64,000 bases of DNA from Candidatus Latescibacterota bacterium (GTDB lineage Bacteria > Latescibacterota > UBA2968 > UBA8231): NCBI GenBank assembly GCA_022820485.1, contig JAJEFJ010000060.1, positions 50,724-114,723 of the forward strand, given 5' to 3'. Positions within the stretch are counted from its first letter, which is position 1; every line of letters begins with the position of its first letter. The position numbers and the translations under genes are program-made. Of this stretch, positions 9,201 through 17,003 are shown piece after piece. A model generated the notes under the pieces. That model did not search any database and had not been told where the DNA came from. It saw nothing but the letters and a program-made list of their open reading frames with translations.

Positions 9201-9427
9201 TGTTCCACGGCAGCACGGCGACCGGGTTCAAGTTGGTACAGCCCCTCTTCGGCTGGTTCGAGTTGCTCAGATAGTTCGGCAAACCACTCGGGATGCGTGT
9301 AGTCCCCCGTGCCGACCACGTCAACGCCCTTGAGCGCCGACCACTTGTGCAAATTAGAAGGGTTGAGCTCGCGGCTCGTCGCTCTCGCAAAACGCGAGTG
9401 CAAGTGCACGTCGATTACGAACTGCAT
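6224..9427 (-). CDS. EndoQ-like PHP nuclease fused to UvrD/PcrA helicase
   Basis: 1067 aa from ATG 9427. The longer frame to 9559 only adds translation of an interspersed repeat and is rejected. Residues 1 to about 440 resemble the endonuclease Q family (TIGR00375-like): PHP metal motifs VIDVHLHSRFARATS and GTGDYTHPEWF, HIWTPHF, SNSDAH, and a CX2C...CX2C zinc ribbon (CAVCYKPA...CPVCGRK). EndoQ nicks DNA 5' of deaminated bases and AP sites. Residues about 470-1050 are an SF1A helicase: Walker A AGPGSGKTRVLTRR (about 484), motif II IDEFQDLNAAQ (about 658), motif III GDPDQAIYSFRG (about 689), and late motifs VALMTLHAAKGLEFPVVF and RRLFYVGMTRAEEEL. All helicase motifs look intact. Inferred role: repair of deaminated DNA with strand removal. 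Confidence 0.85.
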   Translation of the reverse strand: MQFVIDVHLHSRFARATSRELNPSNLHKWSALKGVDVVGTGDYTHPEWFAELSEQLEPAEEGLYQLEPGRRAAVEQELPERCRRAVRFMLSVEISTIYKKGDKTRKIHHVVILPSLESVARLNRRLGAIGNLQSDGRPILGLDSRDLLEICLEADEKVLFIPAHIWTPHFAALGASSGFDSLEECYEDLLPHIFAVETGLSSDPPMNWRLSALDRYAIVSNSDAHSPQKLAREATCFDTECSYPGIYAALKDRDPVRFLGTLEFYPEEGKYHYDGHRKCAVCYKPAQTLAAEGICPVCGRKLTVGVLHRVEKLADRPEGFRPEVAPTYEYLIPLDEVIGAAVGVGPKSKKVRGVYDRLLAEVGTELDVLRRAGLEAIESCAGPLVAEGVRRMRCGEVDIYPGHDGEYGVISVFSEEERTRLKGQGALFDLGPAVAKTAEEVHVLAVQTPKLDSTEQAERDEDELDDAQRQIEEAEGGPLVVVAGPGSGKTRVLTRRIARLVASGVDPGRIMAITFTRRAAGQMRQRLSALLGGGLGAMQVGTFHRLALSLLRELGCEPKLVLDEVEARRLLEGALADADLTGSVAASQAISLAKAAAQGPDEVAEEWRPHYDAYQAALHASGACDYDDILLDLLRLLEADAAVREQVRARFPYLLIDEFQDLNAAQYRLVLQLAGEGAGLMAIGDPDQAIYSFRGASPDHFVHLRDRFSDTQLFHLGANYRSQGHIVEASAAVVSHNPEREAIELAAVRPGKERIRLIEVQSETAEGIAVVREIARMVGGTDMVQTDAGAEGTRSFADFAVLFRTGRQGQVLEECFRKEGLPYRLVGQKGFLQAPTVWAALAFARYAAISQEDVRRWQALEAMGVEPHILRQVRRGELSAAAQDRVEALEGRIAEYRQWAEQEGAGAWVRRWQAEFGDPEDEDLEHLARVADAAGTVAQLLETVLLGAEADYEERGGPQGPEAVALMTLHAAKGLEFPVVFICGVEDGLIPFRERDADLAEERRLFYVGMTRAEEELVLLRARSRQRYGERVQGALSPFVEEIPARLLSREDVEMPRRREAEQLSLF

Positions 9428-9485
9428 ATTGGATCCCCGTTGACTTATAGCGATTGCTAAGTACCCGACAGTAGAGGTGGTATGA

Positions 9486-9560
9486 GATACTTCGCTTCGC
9501 TCAGTATGACAACTGCTAACCCGCTGCTTTCCAATGTCATGCTGAGCGCAGCGAAGCATC
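9486..9560. repeat. interspersed palindromic repeat
   Basis: Two 26-base arms (9486-9511 and 9535-9560) are inverted copies with three mismatches around a 23-base spacer, with the core TTCGCT(G/T)CGCTCAG(C/T)ATGAC. This resembles a well-known class of repeats whose translation gives HTERSEVS-like peptides in automated annotations. It lies upstream of the helicase gene and could form a long hairpin in its leader. Confidence 0.75.
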
Positions 9561-9623
9561 TTTTTCCTCGGTGTCTATGCCTAACATCCATTGGATGACT
9601 GTCGTGTACTTAGAGCGGTTGCC

Positions 9624-10520
9624 CTAATCCCGCCCGACCCAGTTTGCAACCACAATACCCACAGCCACCAATCCCATGCTGGCCAGCAGATAGGGCGATA
9701 TAGCCTCGTCCAAAAGCGCGGCACTCAACAGCACGCCCACCACCGGCGTGGCAAAGCCGAAGCCCCCCAAGCGCCCCGGCGAGTGGTGTTGGAGCAGAGA
9801 GACGAGGATGATAAAACACAACCCGGCGACGACGATGCCTTGGTAGAGTACGCCGGCAATGACCGGACCGGTTAGGACGTACTCGGCCTCGGATTCTAAG
9901 AACGCGCTCCAAGCGGCAAACAACGGCAGGCTCAGCACAGCCTGCCAAAATAGAACTTGATACGGGTTAAGCCCCTGCACCAGTCGCTTTATCACCACCT
10001 GTCGCAAGCCCAACAACAAACCGCTAGCGGCCACCATCGCGTCGCCGAGCAAGTACTGCGTCTCAGCCAGCGCCAGCGACTCCCAAAACAGCAATACCAC
10101 GCCAGCAAACGAAATGAGCAAGCCAAACCACTGCCCCAAGCCCAAGCGGTCGCCGACGAACAAGTGCGCGAAAAATGCCGTGAAGAAGGGGTAAATATTG
10201 ACCACCACCCCCGAGCGGCTGGCCGTGGTGTATTGAGTGCCTGCGTTCAAAAGCCATATTTGCAGCGCGAAAAGCAGCGCCAAGCCGCCCAGCCCCTTCC
10301 ATTCGCTGGAGGGTATGCGCAACTGAATACCAGCAAAAAGTGCCCCGACCCATACGGTCAGAGCACCTAGTGCGAAGCGCAAGCCAGCCATCGCCGCTGG
10401 CGGCACCCCATCGAGACCCACCTTGATCGCCACCGGATTGCCGCCCCACAGCACGGCGGTCACAACGGCTAGAGTACCGGCCTTTAGCCCGATGGCCTCA
10501 TTGCGGATTTCAGCGGCCAA
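9624..10520 (-). CDS. EamA/DMT-family transporter
   Basis: 298 aa with about ten hydrophobic segments and two internally similar halves, as in the drug/metabolite transporter superfamily. The first half has AVLWGGNPVAIKVGLDGVPP and the N-terminal EamA landmark AGLRFALGAL. The second half carries the exporter-type LLQHHSPGRLGGFGFATPVV and PYLLASMGLVAVGIVVANW ending. The TTG start lies one base after the stop of the upstream cyclophilin gene, so the two are probably co-transcribed. The substrate cannot be read from sequence; amino-acid or metabolite efflux is typical. Confidence 0.85.
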   Translation of the reverse strand: MAAEIRNEAIGLKAGTLAVVTAVLWGGNPVAIKVGLDGVPPAAMAGLRFALGALTVWVGALFAGIQLRIPSSEWKGLGGLALLFALQIWLLNAGTQYTTASRSGVVVNIYPFFTAFFAHLFVGDRLGLGQWFGLLISFAGVVLLFWESLALAETQYLLGDAMVAASGLLLGLRQVVIKRLVQGLNPYQVLFWQAVLSLPLFAAWSAFLESEAEYVLTGPVIAGVLYQGIVVAGLCFIILVSLLQHHSPGRLGGFGFATPVVGVLLSAALLDEAISPYLLASMGLVAVGIVVANWVGRD

Positions 10521-10521
10521 T

Positions 10522-11163
10522 TTACTCGATGATCTCGGCCTTGATGATATAGTCTAGGTTGGGAAAGTTTTCTTCGAGATAGGCGTTGCCGCGCCCGTGG
10601 ATTTGCCCTTGAGAAGGCTGCTGGCCGTACTCGGCGTTGATCGCATCCACCACCTCTATGCCTTCTACCACTTCGCCGAAGGGCGCAAACCCCATGCCAT
10701 CGAGATTGGCGTTGTCCCCCAAGTTGATAAAGAGCTGGGTCGTGCGCGTATTGGGCTGATTAGTTTTGGCGTACGTGATCCGTCCGCGCATATTGCCCTG
10801 CTTTACGGGGTCGTCAAGCATATGGGCCCGATGCCAGACCGCGTTCAGCTTTGGATCGCCGCTCAGGCCCCACTGCACCACAAAGTTAGGTACCACGCGG
10901 AAGAAGCGCTGCTCGTCGTAGAAACCGTTGCTGACCAAGTTGTAGAACCGGTCGGCACCGATCGGTGCCCAATCGCGCGTCACTTGGATGACCACCGGGC
11001 CAGCGCTGGTCTCCAAGCGCACGGAGAATTCGTCGGGTGCCTGCTCGTTTAGGGCCTCGCCTGTAGGATCCATTAAGATCTCCTTGATTGCTTCCCCACC
11101 TTGACCGCCGGTTCCACAGCCGAAAGCCCAAAGTGCGATGATTAATAGTGTGGTCCGCTTCAT
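10522..11163 (-). CDS. cyclophilin-type peptidylprolyl isomerase, probable lipoprotein
   Basis: 213 aa from ATG 11163 (a TTG two codons upstream is less well placed relative to AAAAAGG). The N-terminal hydrophobic segment ends at AFGC, a possible though imperfect lipobox, so it is probably exported to the periplasm. The cyclophilin core is clear: FFRVVPNFVVQWG (catalytic Arg and Gln region), RTTQLFINLGDNANLDG, and FAPFGEVVEGIEVVDAI. It accelerates proline isomerisation during folding of exported proteins. It precedes the EamA gene in the same direction with almost no gap. Confidence 0.85.
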   Translation of the reverse strand: MKRTTLLIIALWAFGCGTGGQGGEAIKEILMDPTGEALNEQAPDEFSVRLETSAGPVVIQVTRDWAPIGADRFYNLVSNGFYDEQRFFRVVPNFVVQWGLSGDPKLNAVWHRAHMLDDPVKQGNMRGRITYAKTNQPNTRTTQLFINLGDNANLDGMGFAPFGEVVEGIEVVDAINAEYGQQPSQGQIHGRGNAYLEENFPNLDYIIKAEIIE

Positions 11164-11240
11164 TTTCAATGCCTTTTTGCTGAGTGTGTCTGCATGGTTG
11201 TTCCTCCGGTGGTGATGCCCCTGCCAGTGCGGGTTGATCG

Positions 11241-11441
11241 TTATCCGGGCAGCTTGTTCAGGATGCTAAACAACAAGCTACCTATGGCGATCAGCGTTGT
11301 GATTTGGATGCCGATAATCCACCGCTGGCCGCGCTCAATGGAGTCCAAGCGGTAATTGAGTTGCTCGACAATTCCTTCTAACCGTCCAATGCGCCGGTCG
11401 TGGTCTTGGGCTTGGGTTAGAGGTTGGGATTGCTCGGTCAT
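11241..11441 (-). CDS. small coiled-coil membrane protein
   Basis: 66 aa. The ATG at 11441 is chosen because AGGAG lies eight bases upstream; the 16 residues before it have no SD. The first 45 residues are polar and helix-forming (DRRIGRLEGIVEQLNYRLDSIERG), followed by one transmembrane segment (WIIGIQITTLIAIGSLLFSIL). This is the same design as the protein at 54996-55352. No function is assigned; such proteins resemble the DUF-type stalk-plus-anchor proteins found in many phyla. Confidence 0.6.
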   Translation of the reverse strand: MTEQSQPLTQAQDHDRRIGRLEGIVEQLNYRLDSIERGQRWIIGIQITTLIAIGSLLFSILNKLPG

Positions 11442-11495
11442 GGCGTTTCTCCTAGTTGCGGTTGTTGCCCCGGCCGGTCTGTTTGTCAATTGCCG

Positions 11496-13733
11496 CTACA
11501 GCCCTTCCACGGCTGCGACGAGCGCCTCGGTCGTAATGCCGAAGTGCGCCCACGTCTCTAGATGGCCTTCTGACGGAGCTGTCGTCGGGTCGGTAATGCC
11601 AATGTGCGCCGCCGGAATGCCCAAGTCGCCAGCGACGCTCGCCACCAGCCCGGCAAAACCGCGCACGCCGACATTCGCTGCGCCGATTAGGCCATCTTCT
11701 ATCGTTACCACGCCCTTGGGATAGCGACCCACCAGCTCTTCTAAGGCAGCATCGGGCAACGGTAGCCCATTAATTATATGCACATCCACCCCCCCTTCGA
11801 GCTGTTCAGCCGCTTCACCAGCCAGAAAAGCCGGCGCGCCAAAAGCCAAGATCGCCCGCTCGGCTCCTGCATAAGTGCGATAAACCGTCATCGGCTCCCA
11901 AGCGTCGCCCGCTTCCCACAGCGGCCCCGAGCCGTCTTGCTTTTCGAGGATGGGCAGGGAGTCGCGCGGGATGCCGATGATGTGCCCTCCGTAGTGCGCC
12001 GCCATATCGCAGACCGCCAAAAACGCCACCCGCGCATCGGCTGGCCCGTAGAAGCGGTGCAGATAGGGCAAATAGCTCAAGCCGACGTTGATCCACTCCA
12101 AACCCCAACCCGAAAAGTGATCGCGCCCAGTGCAGGCCCCCACGTGCGAGACGTGGAAGGCGACGTTGAGGCCCTCGTTGACGCCGGTGAGGTTGCGCTG
12201 ATAACGCCAGACATCAAAGCCCTCGCGGGCAATGCCCTCGTAAAAGGCGGCAAACGTCGATACCACATTGAGCTGCGGCCCCGGCCCACTCATCGCCAAC
12301 CCATCGGTAATCAGACAAGCGGCTTGCTCCTCAATGCTCATCTCGAATTGGTGATCAGCGGCCAAGAACCCGCGCGCCTTCGCCAGCTTGGTCGAAGGAT
12401 CTAGGTCGCAGCTAACGACGAAGACGTCGTCGGGAAAATGCGCGGCCACCGCCGCGTACGCAGCCTCGGACCCAGCGCGCGGACTTTCGCGCTCGCCCAC
12501 CGCGGGCAAGCTGACCTTTTCCCGCACATCCTCGGGCAGAACCAAGTTGCGGCTGCCGGGGGCAGGTCTAGCTCGGGTTTCGACTTGGCGCTGCTCGTCT
12601 TGGCGCAGCGTCGCTAGGGCTTGATCCGCGGCCGCTGTCTTTTGGAACATGGGGTTGCTCAGCACTTGCGCGGCATCGCGGCCCTTCATGTGGCCGTCGT
12701 GATGCCCTTCGCCGCCGGGGAGCTTGTTGACCAAGAAGAGGCACTCGAGCATCGGCACTACGTCGCGATAGCTCATCAGCGAGCCGGGAACCCAAATGCG
12801 GGTGCTGAGATCGACGCCGTGCTCGGCGGCAAACGCTGCGACCTCGGAACCAATGCCCATGCGCTCGCCAAAGTCGCCGAGTTGCTCGTGCGTTCCCGTG
12901 GGATAGATCAGCGTCGGCCGATCCTGCTGCGCCAGTTTGTAGCCTTCGACATAGGTTTCGTAAAGCACCGCAGCGTCGTGCAGAGTCTCGATCTCGATGA
13001 CTTCCACGCCCATCGCCGCGACGATGGGGCGCGGATCTTTATCCATAATGCCCTCGGTCGCGCCCGAAAGCTGGATGCCGTTGCGGTGCATGACGAAGGT
13101 GATCGGCGCTCCGTGGACGGCTGCGCCGTTGAAGCCGTTGAGCGCTTGGCCCGAGATGTAGCCAGCATCGCCGCAGTGACAAATGACCCAACCATCCTCG
13201 CCGCACTTGGCCCGCTTGCCAAGAGCTTGGCCCACGGCCACCGGGATCATCACCCCCAGCCGCCCGCCGTTGAGTTGGGTGCCGCCCGGCAGCCAAGACA
13301 CGTGCCCAGGAGCGTCGAGCCCACGGCGAAAACCCTCGACGACGACCTCCTCATCGATAAAGCCCAATGCCGCCAGTGCCGCGTAGTAGCCCACGGAGGT
13401 GTGGGCGTGTTCGATAGTGTACTCGATGCGTTCGTAGTCGGTAATCGCCAAAGTCAGCAAGAGCGAAGGAATCAGCTCTAGACCACCGCCGAGGTGATCC
13501 AGTTCGCCGATTTCGGCCAGCGAGGCCAGCGAGCGGATCGCGATCGCGGCTGCTTCGATCTGCAAGCCCTCTAGGGCGTCGATTTGCTCTTGGTGCAGCG
13601 CTTGTTGTTTGCCGATATCCACGGTGAGCGGCAAGACTGCGGAATGCACCTTCTCGCCTAGGTAGCGCACTCCGCCCAACAGCTCTTTGTTGCGCTGCTG
13701 TTGTCCCGTTTGCGCCGCTTCGATCCCCCGCAT
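11496..13733 (-). CDS. transketolase-family TPP enzyme
   Basis: 745 aa, full transketolase length, with GGGAG before the ATG. The TPP motif reads HCGDAGYISGQALNGFNGAA (about residue 190-210). The pyrimidine-binding domain begins near GSEAAYAAVAAHFPDDVFVV and contains SIEEQAACLITDGLAMSG (the catalytic Glu region), and a C-terminal domain starts near TVYRTYAGAERAILAFGAP. The N-terminal 100 residues are unusual, and LPGGEGHHDGH differs from housekeeping Tkt, so it may act on a specialised ketose or keto acid. It heads a minus-strand set with a 2-hydroxyacid dehydrogenase and a PHP phosphoesterase, transcribed divergently from an enolase-superfamily/PhyH cluster. A sugar or sugar-acid catabolic role is inferred. 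Confidence 0.78.
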   Translation of the reverse strand: MRGIEAAQTGQQQRNKELLGGVRYLGEKVHSAVLPLTVDIGKQQALHQEQIDALEGLQIEAAAIAIRSLASLAEIGELDHLGGGLELIPSLLLTLAITDYERIEYTIEHAHTSVGYYAALAALGFIDEEVVVEGFRRGLDAPGHVSWLPGGTQLNGGRLGVMIPVAVGQALGKRAKCGEDGWVICHCGDAGYISGQALNGFNGAAVHGAPITFVMHRNGIQLSGATEGIMDKDPRPIVAAMGVEVIEIETLHDAAVLYETYVEGYKLAQQDRPTLIYPTGTHEQLGDFGERMGIGSEVAAFAAEHGVDLSTRIWVPGSLMSYRDVVPMLECLFLVNKLPGGEGHHDGHMKGRDAAQVLSNPMFQKTAAADQALATLRQDEQRQVETRARPAPGSRNLVLPEDVREKVSLPAVGERESPRAGSEAAYAAVAAHFPDDVFVVSCDLDPSTKLAKARGFLAADHQFEMSIEEQAACLITDGLAMSGPGPQLNVVSTFAAFYEGIAREGFDVWRYQRNLTGVNEGLNVAFHVSHVGACTGRDHFSGWGLEWINVGLSYLPYLHRFYGPADARVAFLAVCDMAAHYGGHIIGIPRDSLPILEKQDGSGPLWEAGDAWEPMTVYRTYAGAERAILAFGAPAFLAGEAAEQLEGGVDVHIINGLPLPDAALEELVGRYPKGVVTIEDGLIGAANVGVRGFAGLVASVAGDLGIPAAHIGITDPTTAPSEGHLETWAHFGITTEALVAAVEGL

Positions 13734-13810
13734 GTATAACTCCCTAAGTGGGTATTTTCAGTTGAATGAAAGAACCGTAAAAGTATAAACCCAGCACCGA
13801 ATGCGAGCAA

Positions 13811-14821
13811 TCAACGCGGCTTGAACTGCACGGCCAATTTCTCGGCCCACGCCTTGTTCGCGTCGATCGTGCGCCCGGCGTTGTGCGGCGTGTGTACCAC
13901 GTTGTGCCGCCCCAGCAGCGGGTCGTCTAAAGGCAGCGGCTCTTGGTCCCACACGTCTGCCGCCAAGCTCAGTTCATCGGCCATCACCCGCCGCCGGATC
14001 GCATCGGTATCGCAGATTTTCGCTCTAGTCACCAGCACCACCAGACAGCCCTTGGGCAGCGCGTCAATGTGCTCAGTCTCGACCAAGCCGCGCGTCGATT
14101 CCGTCAGCGGCACCATGGGCGCGAACACTTCGGCATCGGTGACTAGCTGGTCTAGATGGTATTCGCGGCGCGACCCAGCCCGGTGAAAGCACGGCTCTGT
14201 GGCAAACGGGTCCCAAGCCGCCACATCAGCCCCCAGCATCGACGCAAAGCTGGCATAGCGGCTGGCGATATTGCCGGCCCCGACGATCCGCACCCGCTTG
14301 CCGCATAGCGTGCCACTGGCAAAGGCCGGGTCGTCGCCAAACTGGTGCCCGCGCGCTCCGGGCCGACCTTGGCCTCCGGGCGGCTCGTAGTCCCAAGGCG
14401 CTTGGCTCTGGATGATCTCGCGGTGCAACTGCGGAATCCGCCGCAGTCCACACAGCGTCAAGGCCAAACCAAATTCTGCCACGGTCTGCGACCAAAACCC
14501 CTCGCTCGGATGGTCGTACACAACGACGCCGGCCTCGGCCAGATACTCGCTACAGCCCTCGCCTAGCCGTCGGCCATAAGACCCTTGAAAGGTCGCCTCC
14601 TGCAAAGCCGTAAAAAGTCGCAGACACGTCAGACTCACTGGCACCCCGAGCGTGGCCAACCGCGTCACTTGGCTCGGGTCCTCAACCACCTCGCCCAAGG
14701 ACCGCTCGTCTCCGTGCGCTAGGCGCACAAAGTCCGCTTCGGGCCACAAGGTGCGGAAGTGGTCGGCGGCAAAGGGCCAAACCCCGTCAAAATCTGGATG
14801 AACGACGATCAGATCACTCAT
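13811..14821 (-). CDS. D-2-hydroxyacid dehydrogenase family protein
   Basis: 336 aa from ATG 14821; the 40 residues of open frame before it overlap the upstream gene. The NAD-binding Rossmann motif reads GKRVRIVGAGNIASRYASFA, followed by the acidic AAWDPFA position. Catalytic elements follow the D-isomer pattern: PLTESTRGLVE, VVLVTRAKICDTDA, DVWDQEPLP (Glu) and VVHTPHNAGRTI (His). It probably reduces or oxidises a 2-keto/2-hydroxy acid; the insert WDYEPPGGQGRPG is not typical. The start is one base after the stop of the upstream PHP gene, so the pair is translationally coupled. Confidence 0.85.
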   Translation of the reverse strand: MSDLIVVHPDFDGVWPFAADHFRTLWPEADFVRLAHGDERSLGEVVEDPSQVTRLATLGVPVSLTCLRLFTALQEATFQGSYGRRLGEGCSEYLAEAGVVVYDHPSEGFWSQTVAEFGLALTLCGLRRIPQLHREIIQSQAPWDYEPPGGQGRPGARGHQFGDDPAFASGTLCGKRVRIVGAGNIASRYASFASMLGADVAAWDPFATEPCFHRAGSRREYHLDQLVTDAEVFAPMVPLTESTRGLVETEHIDALPKGCLVVLVTRAKICDTDAIRRRVMADELSLAADVWDQEPLPLDDPLLGRHNVVHTPHNAGRTIDANKAWAEKLAVQFKPR

Positions 14822-14822
14822 G

Positions 14823-15704
14823 TTATTCGCTCTCCTCGCAAAAAAACGGCTGCGTCCAAGCAAACGCCTCTCCTGCGCCCCAACACTCAAAGCGCACGTA
14901 TCCCGCCCGCTCCGGCACTTCCACCTCAATTTCCCGCCCATCGGCCACGGCTATCCGCTTAGCTCCGGCGTGCAAGGCCACGATCCGCGCCGCATTCTCC
15001 GTCTCAATCCAGATCCGGTTCCCCTCGACTTGGATCTGGCTGATCTCAACGCCCGTCGAGGCGTAAAAGCGACCGGCGCGCAGGGCTTCCACCACGCCGG
15101 CGGCCGTCTCCTCCTCCACGTAGGCCACATTCCACCCCAACCCCACATCGCCTTTTGCCGCGTGGCTGTCGTCGTTGGCAAACCCCCACAGGCGTCTTCC
15201 CGCACTCAGCAGCATGTCCCAGCGATTCGTCGCGTAGGGGCTGCCCTCCAAGCGGCAGATCACGCCGTTGTATATCTCCAAGCCCACGTAGCCCTCGCAG
15301 GCCTGCAAAAGCTCCTGCGGACAGTGGTTGAAGTTGCCGTGCCAGTTGGGATGGTTGAAAAGGGCAAAACCACTGCCCGATTTGTTGACCTCGTCAATTA
15401 CTTGCTGCCGGTCCGCATGCGGCTCGACCCACCCTGCGTCCCCCACGTGCAAAACGTGCGGGCCATTGGCTGAAATCTCATTGCCCGGCACCAATATCAT
15501 CCCTTGGGCGTCGTATTGCTCGTAGTTTTCCAAGGACGTATAGATGTCGTGATCGGTAATCGCCAGAAAGCCGTAGCCGCGGCCCGCGTAATCGTCAATT
15601 ACCGCTTGGTGATCGCGCTCGCCGTCGCTGGCGGTCGTATGCGTGTGCAGGTTACCGACTAGCCAGCGGCCTCCGCGCAAATTCTGATAGGGATGTTCAA
15701 TCAT
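14823..15704 (-). CDS. PHP-domain phosphoesterase
   Basis: 293 aa with GAGGAGG before the ATG. PHP metal-binding motifs are in order: VGNLHTHTTASDGE (H-x-H), GYGFLAITDHDIYT (D-H), VPGNEISANGPHVLHVG (E, H), FNHPNW, and the late FANDDSHAAK (D-x-H). The C-terminal roughly 80 residues form a beta-rich extension (GRFYASTGVEISQI and onward) often seen in stand-alone PHP hydrolases. It probably hydrolyses a phosphate ester; the substrate is unknown. First gene of the minus-strand operon with the 2-hydroxyacid dehydrogenase. Confidence 0.85.
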   Translation of the reverse strand: MIEHPYQNLRGGRWLVGNLHTHTTASDGERDHQAVIDDYAGRGYGFLAITDHDIYTSLENYEQYDAQGMILVPGNEISANGPHVLHVGDAGWVEPHADRQQVIDEVNKSGSGFALFNHPNWHGNFNHCPQELLQACEGYVGLEIYNGVICRLEGSPYATNRWDMLLSAGRRLWGFANDDSHAAKGDVGLGWNVAYVEEETAAGVVEALRAGRFYASTGVEISQIQVEGNRIWIETENAARIVALHAGAKRIAVADGREIEVEVPERAGYVRFECWGAGEAFAWTQPFFCEESE

Positions 15705-15842
15705 TGGTTCCTCCTCGGTTGGGAAGCGGCCTCAAAATACGGGAGCACTCTGCAAGCGACAAGGGAAGGCAGTATTGACGCGAAAAGTAAGTGGCCGTTT
15801 AATACAGGCCCGTGAAGAAACCAATGATAGAATAGGTTCCCG
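15705..15842. promoter_or_regulatory. divergent intergenic region
   Basis: 138 bases separate the PHP gene (minus) from the enolase-superfamily gene (plus), so both promoters must be here. I see no convincing -10/-35 pair or operator palindrome. Confidence 0.4.
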
Positions 15843-16997
15843 ATGAAAATCACCGACATCCGCACGCTGTCGCTCTCGCGCGCCCACGAGCCTGAACTTC
15901 AGTGGTACAGCGCCACCTTCCACGTGCCCAAGGCCGACTGCTCGGTCTGCATCATCGAAACCGACGAAGGCTTGCAGGGCATCGCCGAGCCTTGCGCGTA
16001 CGGCGTGCCGCCCGCAATCGCCGCTCGCATCGCCGAACTCAAGCCCGCCCTCATCGGCCGCGACCCCCGCGACGAAGATCTGACGCCGCACAACGAAGCA
16101 GAGCGCGCCAACGACATCGCCAACGCCGGCCTCAACTGCGCGCTGTGGGATTTGCGCGGCAAGATCGCTGGCAAACCCACCGCCGACCTGCTCTGCGCGG
16201 CAGGACAGGAACCCCTGCGCCGCCTCCGCCTCTACGCTTCCTCTGGCGTACGCTACGACTGGGACGACCACCCCGAATCCGTCGTCGAAGAGGCCATCGG
16301 CTATGCCGAAGAGGGTTTCACCGCCTACAAGATGCGCATAGGCACCCACTGGGCTTGGTCGGGCGTCACCGTCGATCGCTTTCTCAACATAGCGCGCCAA
16401 GTCCACGAGGCCGTGGGTGCGCGCATGGACTTGGCCCTCGACGGCAATTGTCGCCTCTCAATGGAAGAGGCGCTACCCATTGCCGAAGCGCTCGACGAAA
16501 TGGGTTGGGCTTGGTTTGAGGAGCCGGTCGAACGTGTGCCCGCGGACTACGCCCGCCTCAACGAGGCCGTCTCCATCCCCATCACCGGAGGTGAGCCGTT
16601 TACCACGTGGGCGCAGTTCGAGCCTTTTATGGCGGTGGGGGGCTTCGGCATCGTCCAGCCCGACGCTGGCGTCTGCGGCATTGACCTCTGCATGGAGGTC
16701 GGCCACAAGGCTTATGCAGACTACGGCGGCATACCCCTGATCCCGCACAACTGGCACAACGGCCTGATGACCATGGCCAATGCCCACATGGTCGCGGCGC
16801 TGCCCGACCCGCGCCTAGTCGAGCTAAATATGAAGCAGGGGCCTCTGCAGTGGGAAATTCTGCGCGAGAAACCGCTAATCGAAGATGGCCACTTGATTCT
16901 GCCCGACGCCCCGGGCTTCGGCGTCGAACTAGCCGACGCCCTCGAGGCACGCTTCCCGTACATCGAAGGCTCCTGGGGCAATCCCGTCCAGCGCTGA
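15843..16997 (+). CDS. mandelate racemase/muconate lactonizing enzyme-family protein
   Basis: 384 aa, usual length. The capping domain begins MKITDIRTLSL. The barrel carries a base at YKMRIG (K163), metal ligands in LALDGNCRLS (D200), WFEEPVE (E226/E227) and ITGGEPF (E about 252), and the late catalytic histidine in IPHNWHNG. This pattern fits acid-sugar dehydratases of the enolase superfamily, which abstract the alpha proton of a carboxylate using Mg2+. The exact substrate cannot be read. The PhyH-like gene follows six bases downstream, then rfbA, probably as one transcript. Confidence 0.87.
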   Translation: MKITDIRTLSLSRAHEPELQWYSATFHVPKADCSVCIIETDEGLQGIAEPCAYGVPPAIAARIAELKPALIGRDPRDEDLTPHNEAERANDIANAGLNCALWDLRGKIAGKPTADLLCAAGQEPLRRLRLYASSGVRYDWDDHPESVVEEAIGYAEEGFTAYKMRIGTHWAWSGVTVDRFLNIARQVHEAVGARMDLALDGNCRLSMEEALPIAEALDEMGWAWFEEPVERVPADYARLNEAVSIPITGGEPFTTWAQFEPFMAVGGFGIVQPDAGVCGIDLCMEVGHKAYADYGGIPLIPHNWHNGLMTMANAHMVAALPDPRLVELNMKQGPLQWEILREKPLIEDGHLILPDAPGFGVELADALEARFPYIEGSWGNPVQR

Positions 16998-17003
16998 GGA
17001 CTC

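Noticed and set aside
9428..9559. 44-residue N-terminal extension of the EndoQ-UvrD protein
   Set aside because: It translates a dispersed palindromic repeat and lacks an SD; the family start VIDVHLHS fits the ATG at 9427.
12621..13481. 286-codon plus-strand open frame
   Set aside because: Antisense to the transketolase-like gene; no recognisable motifs.
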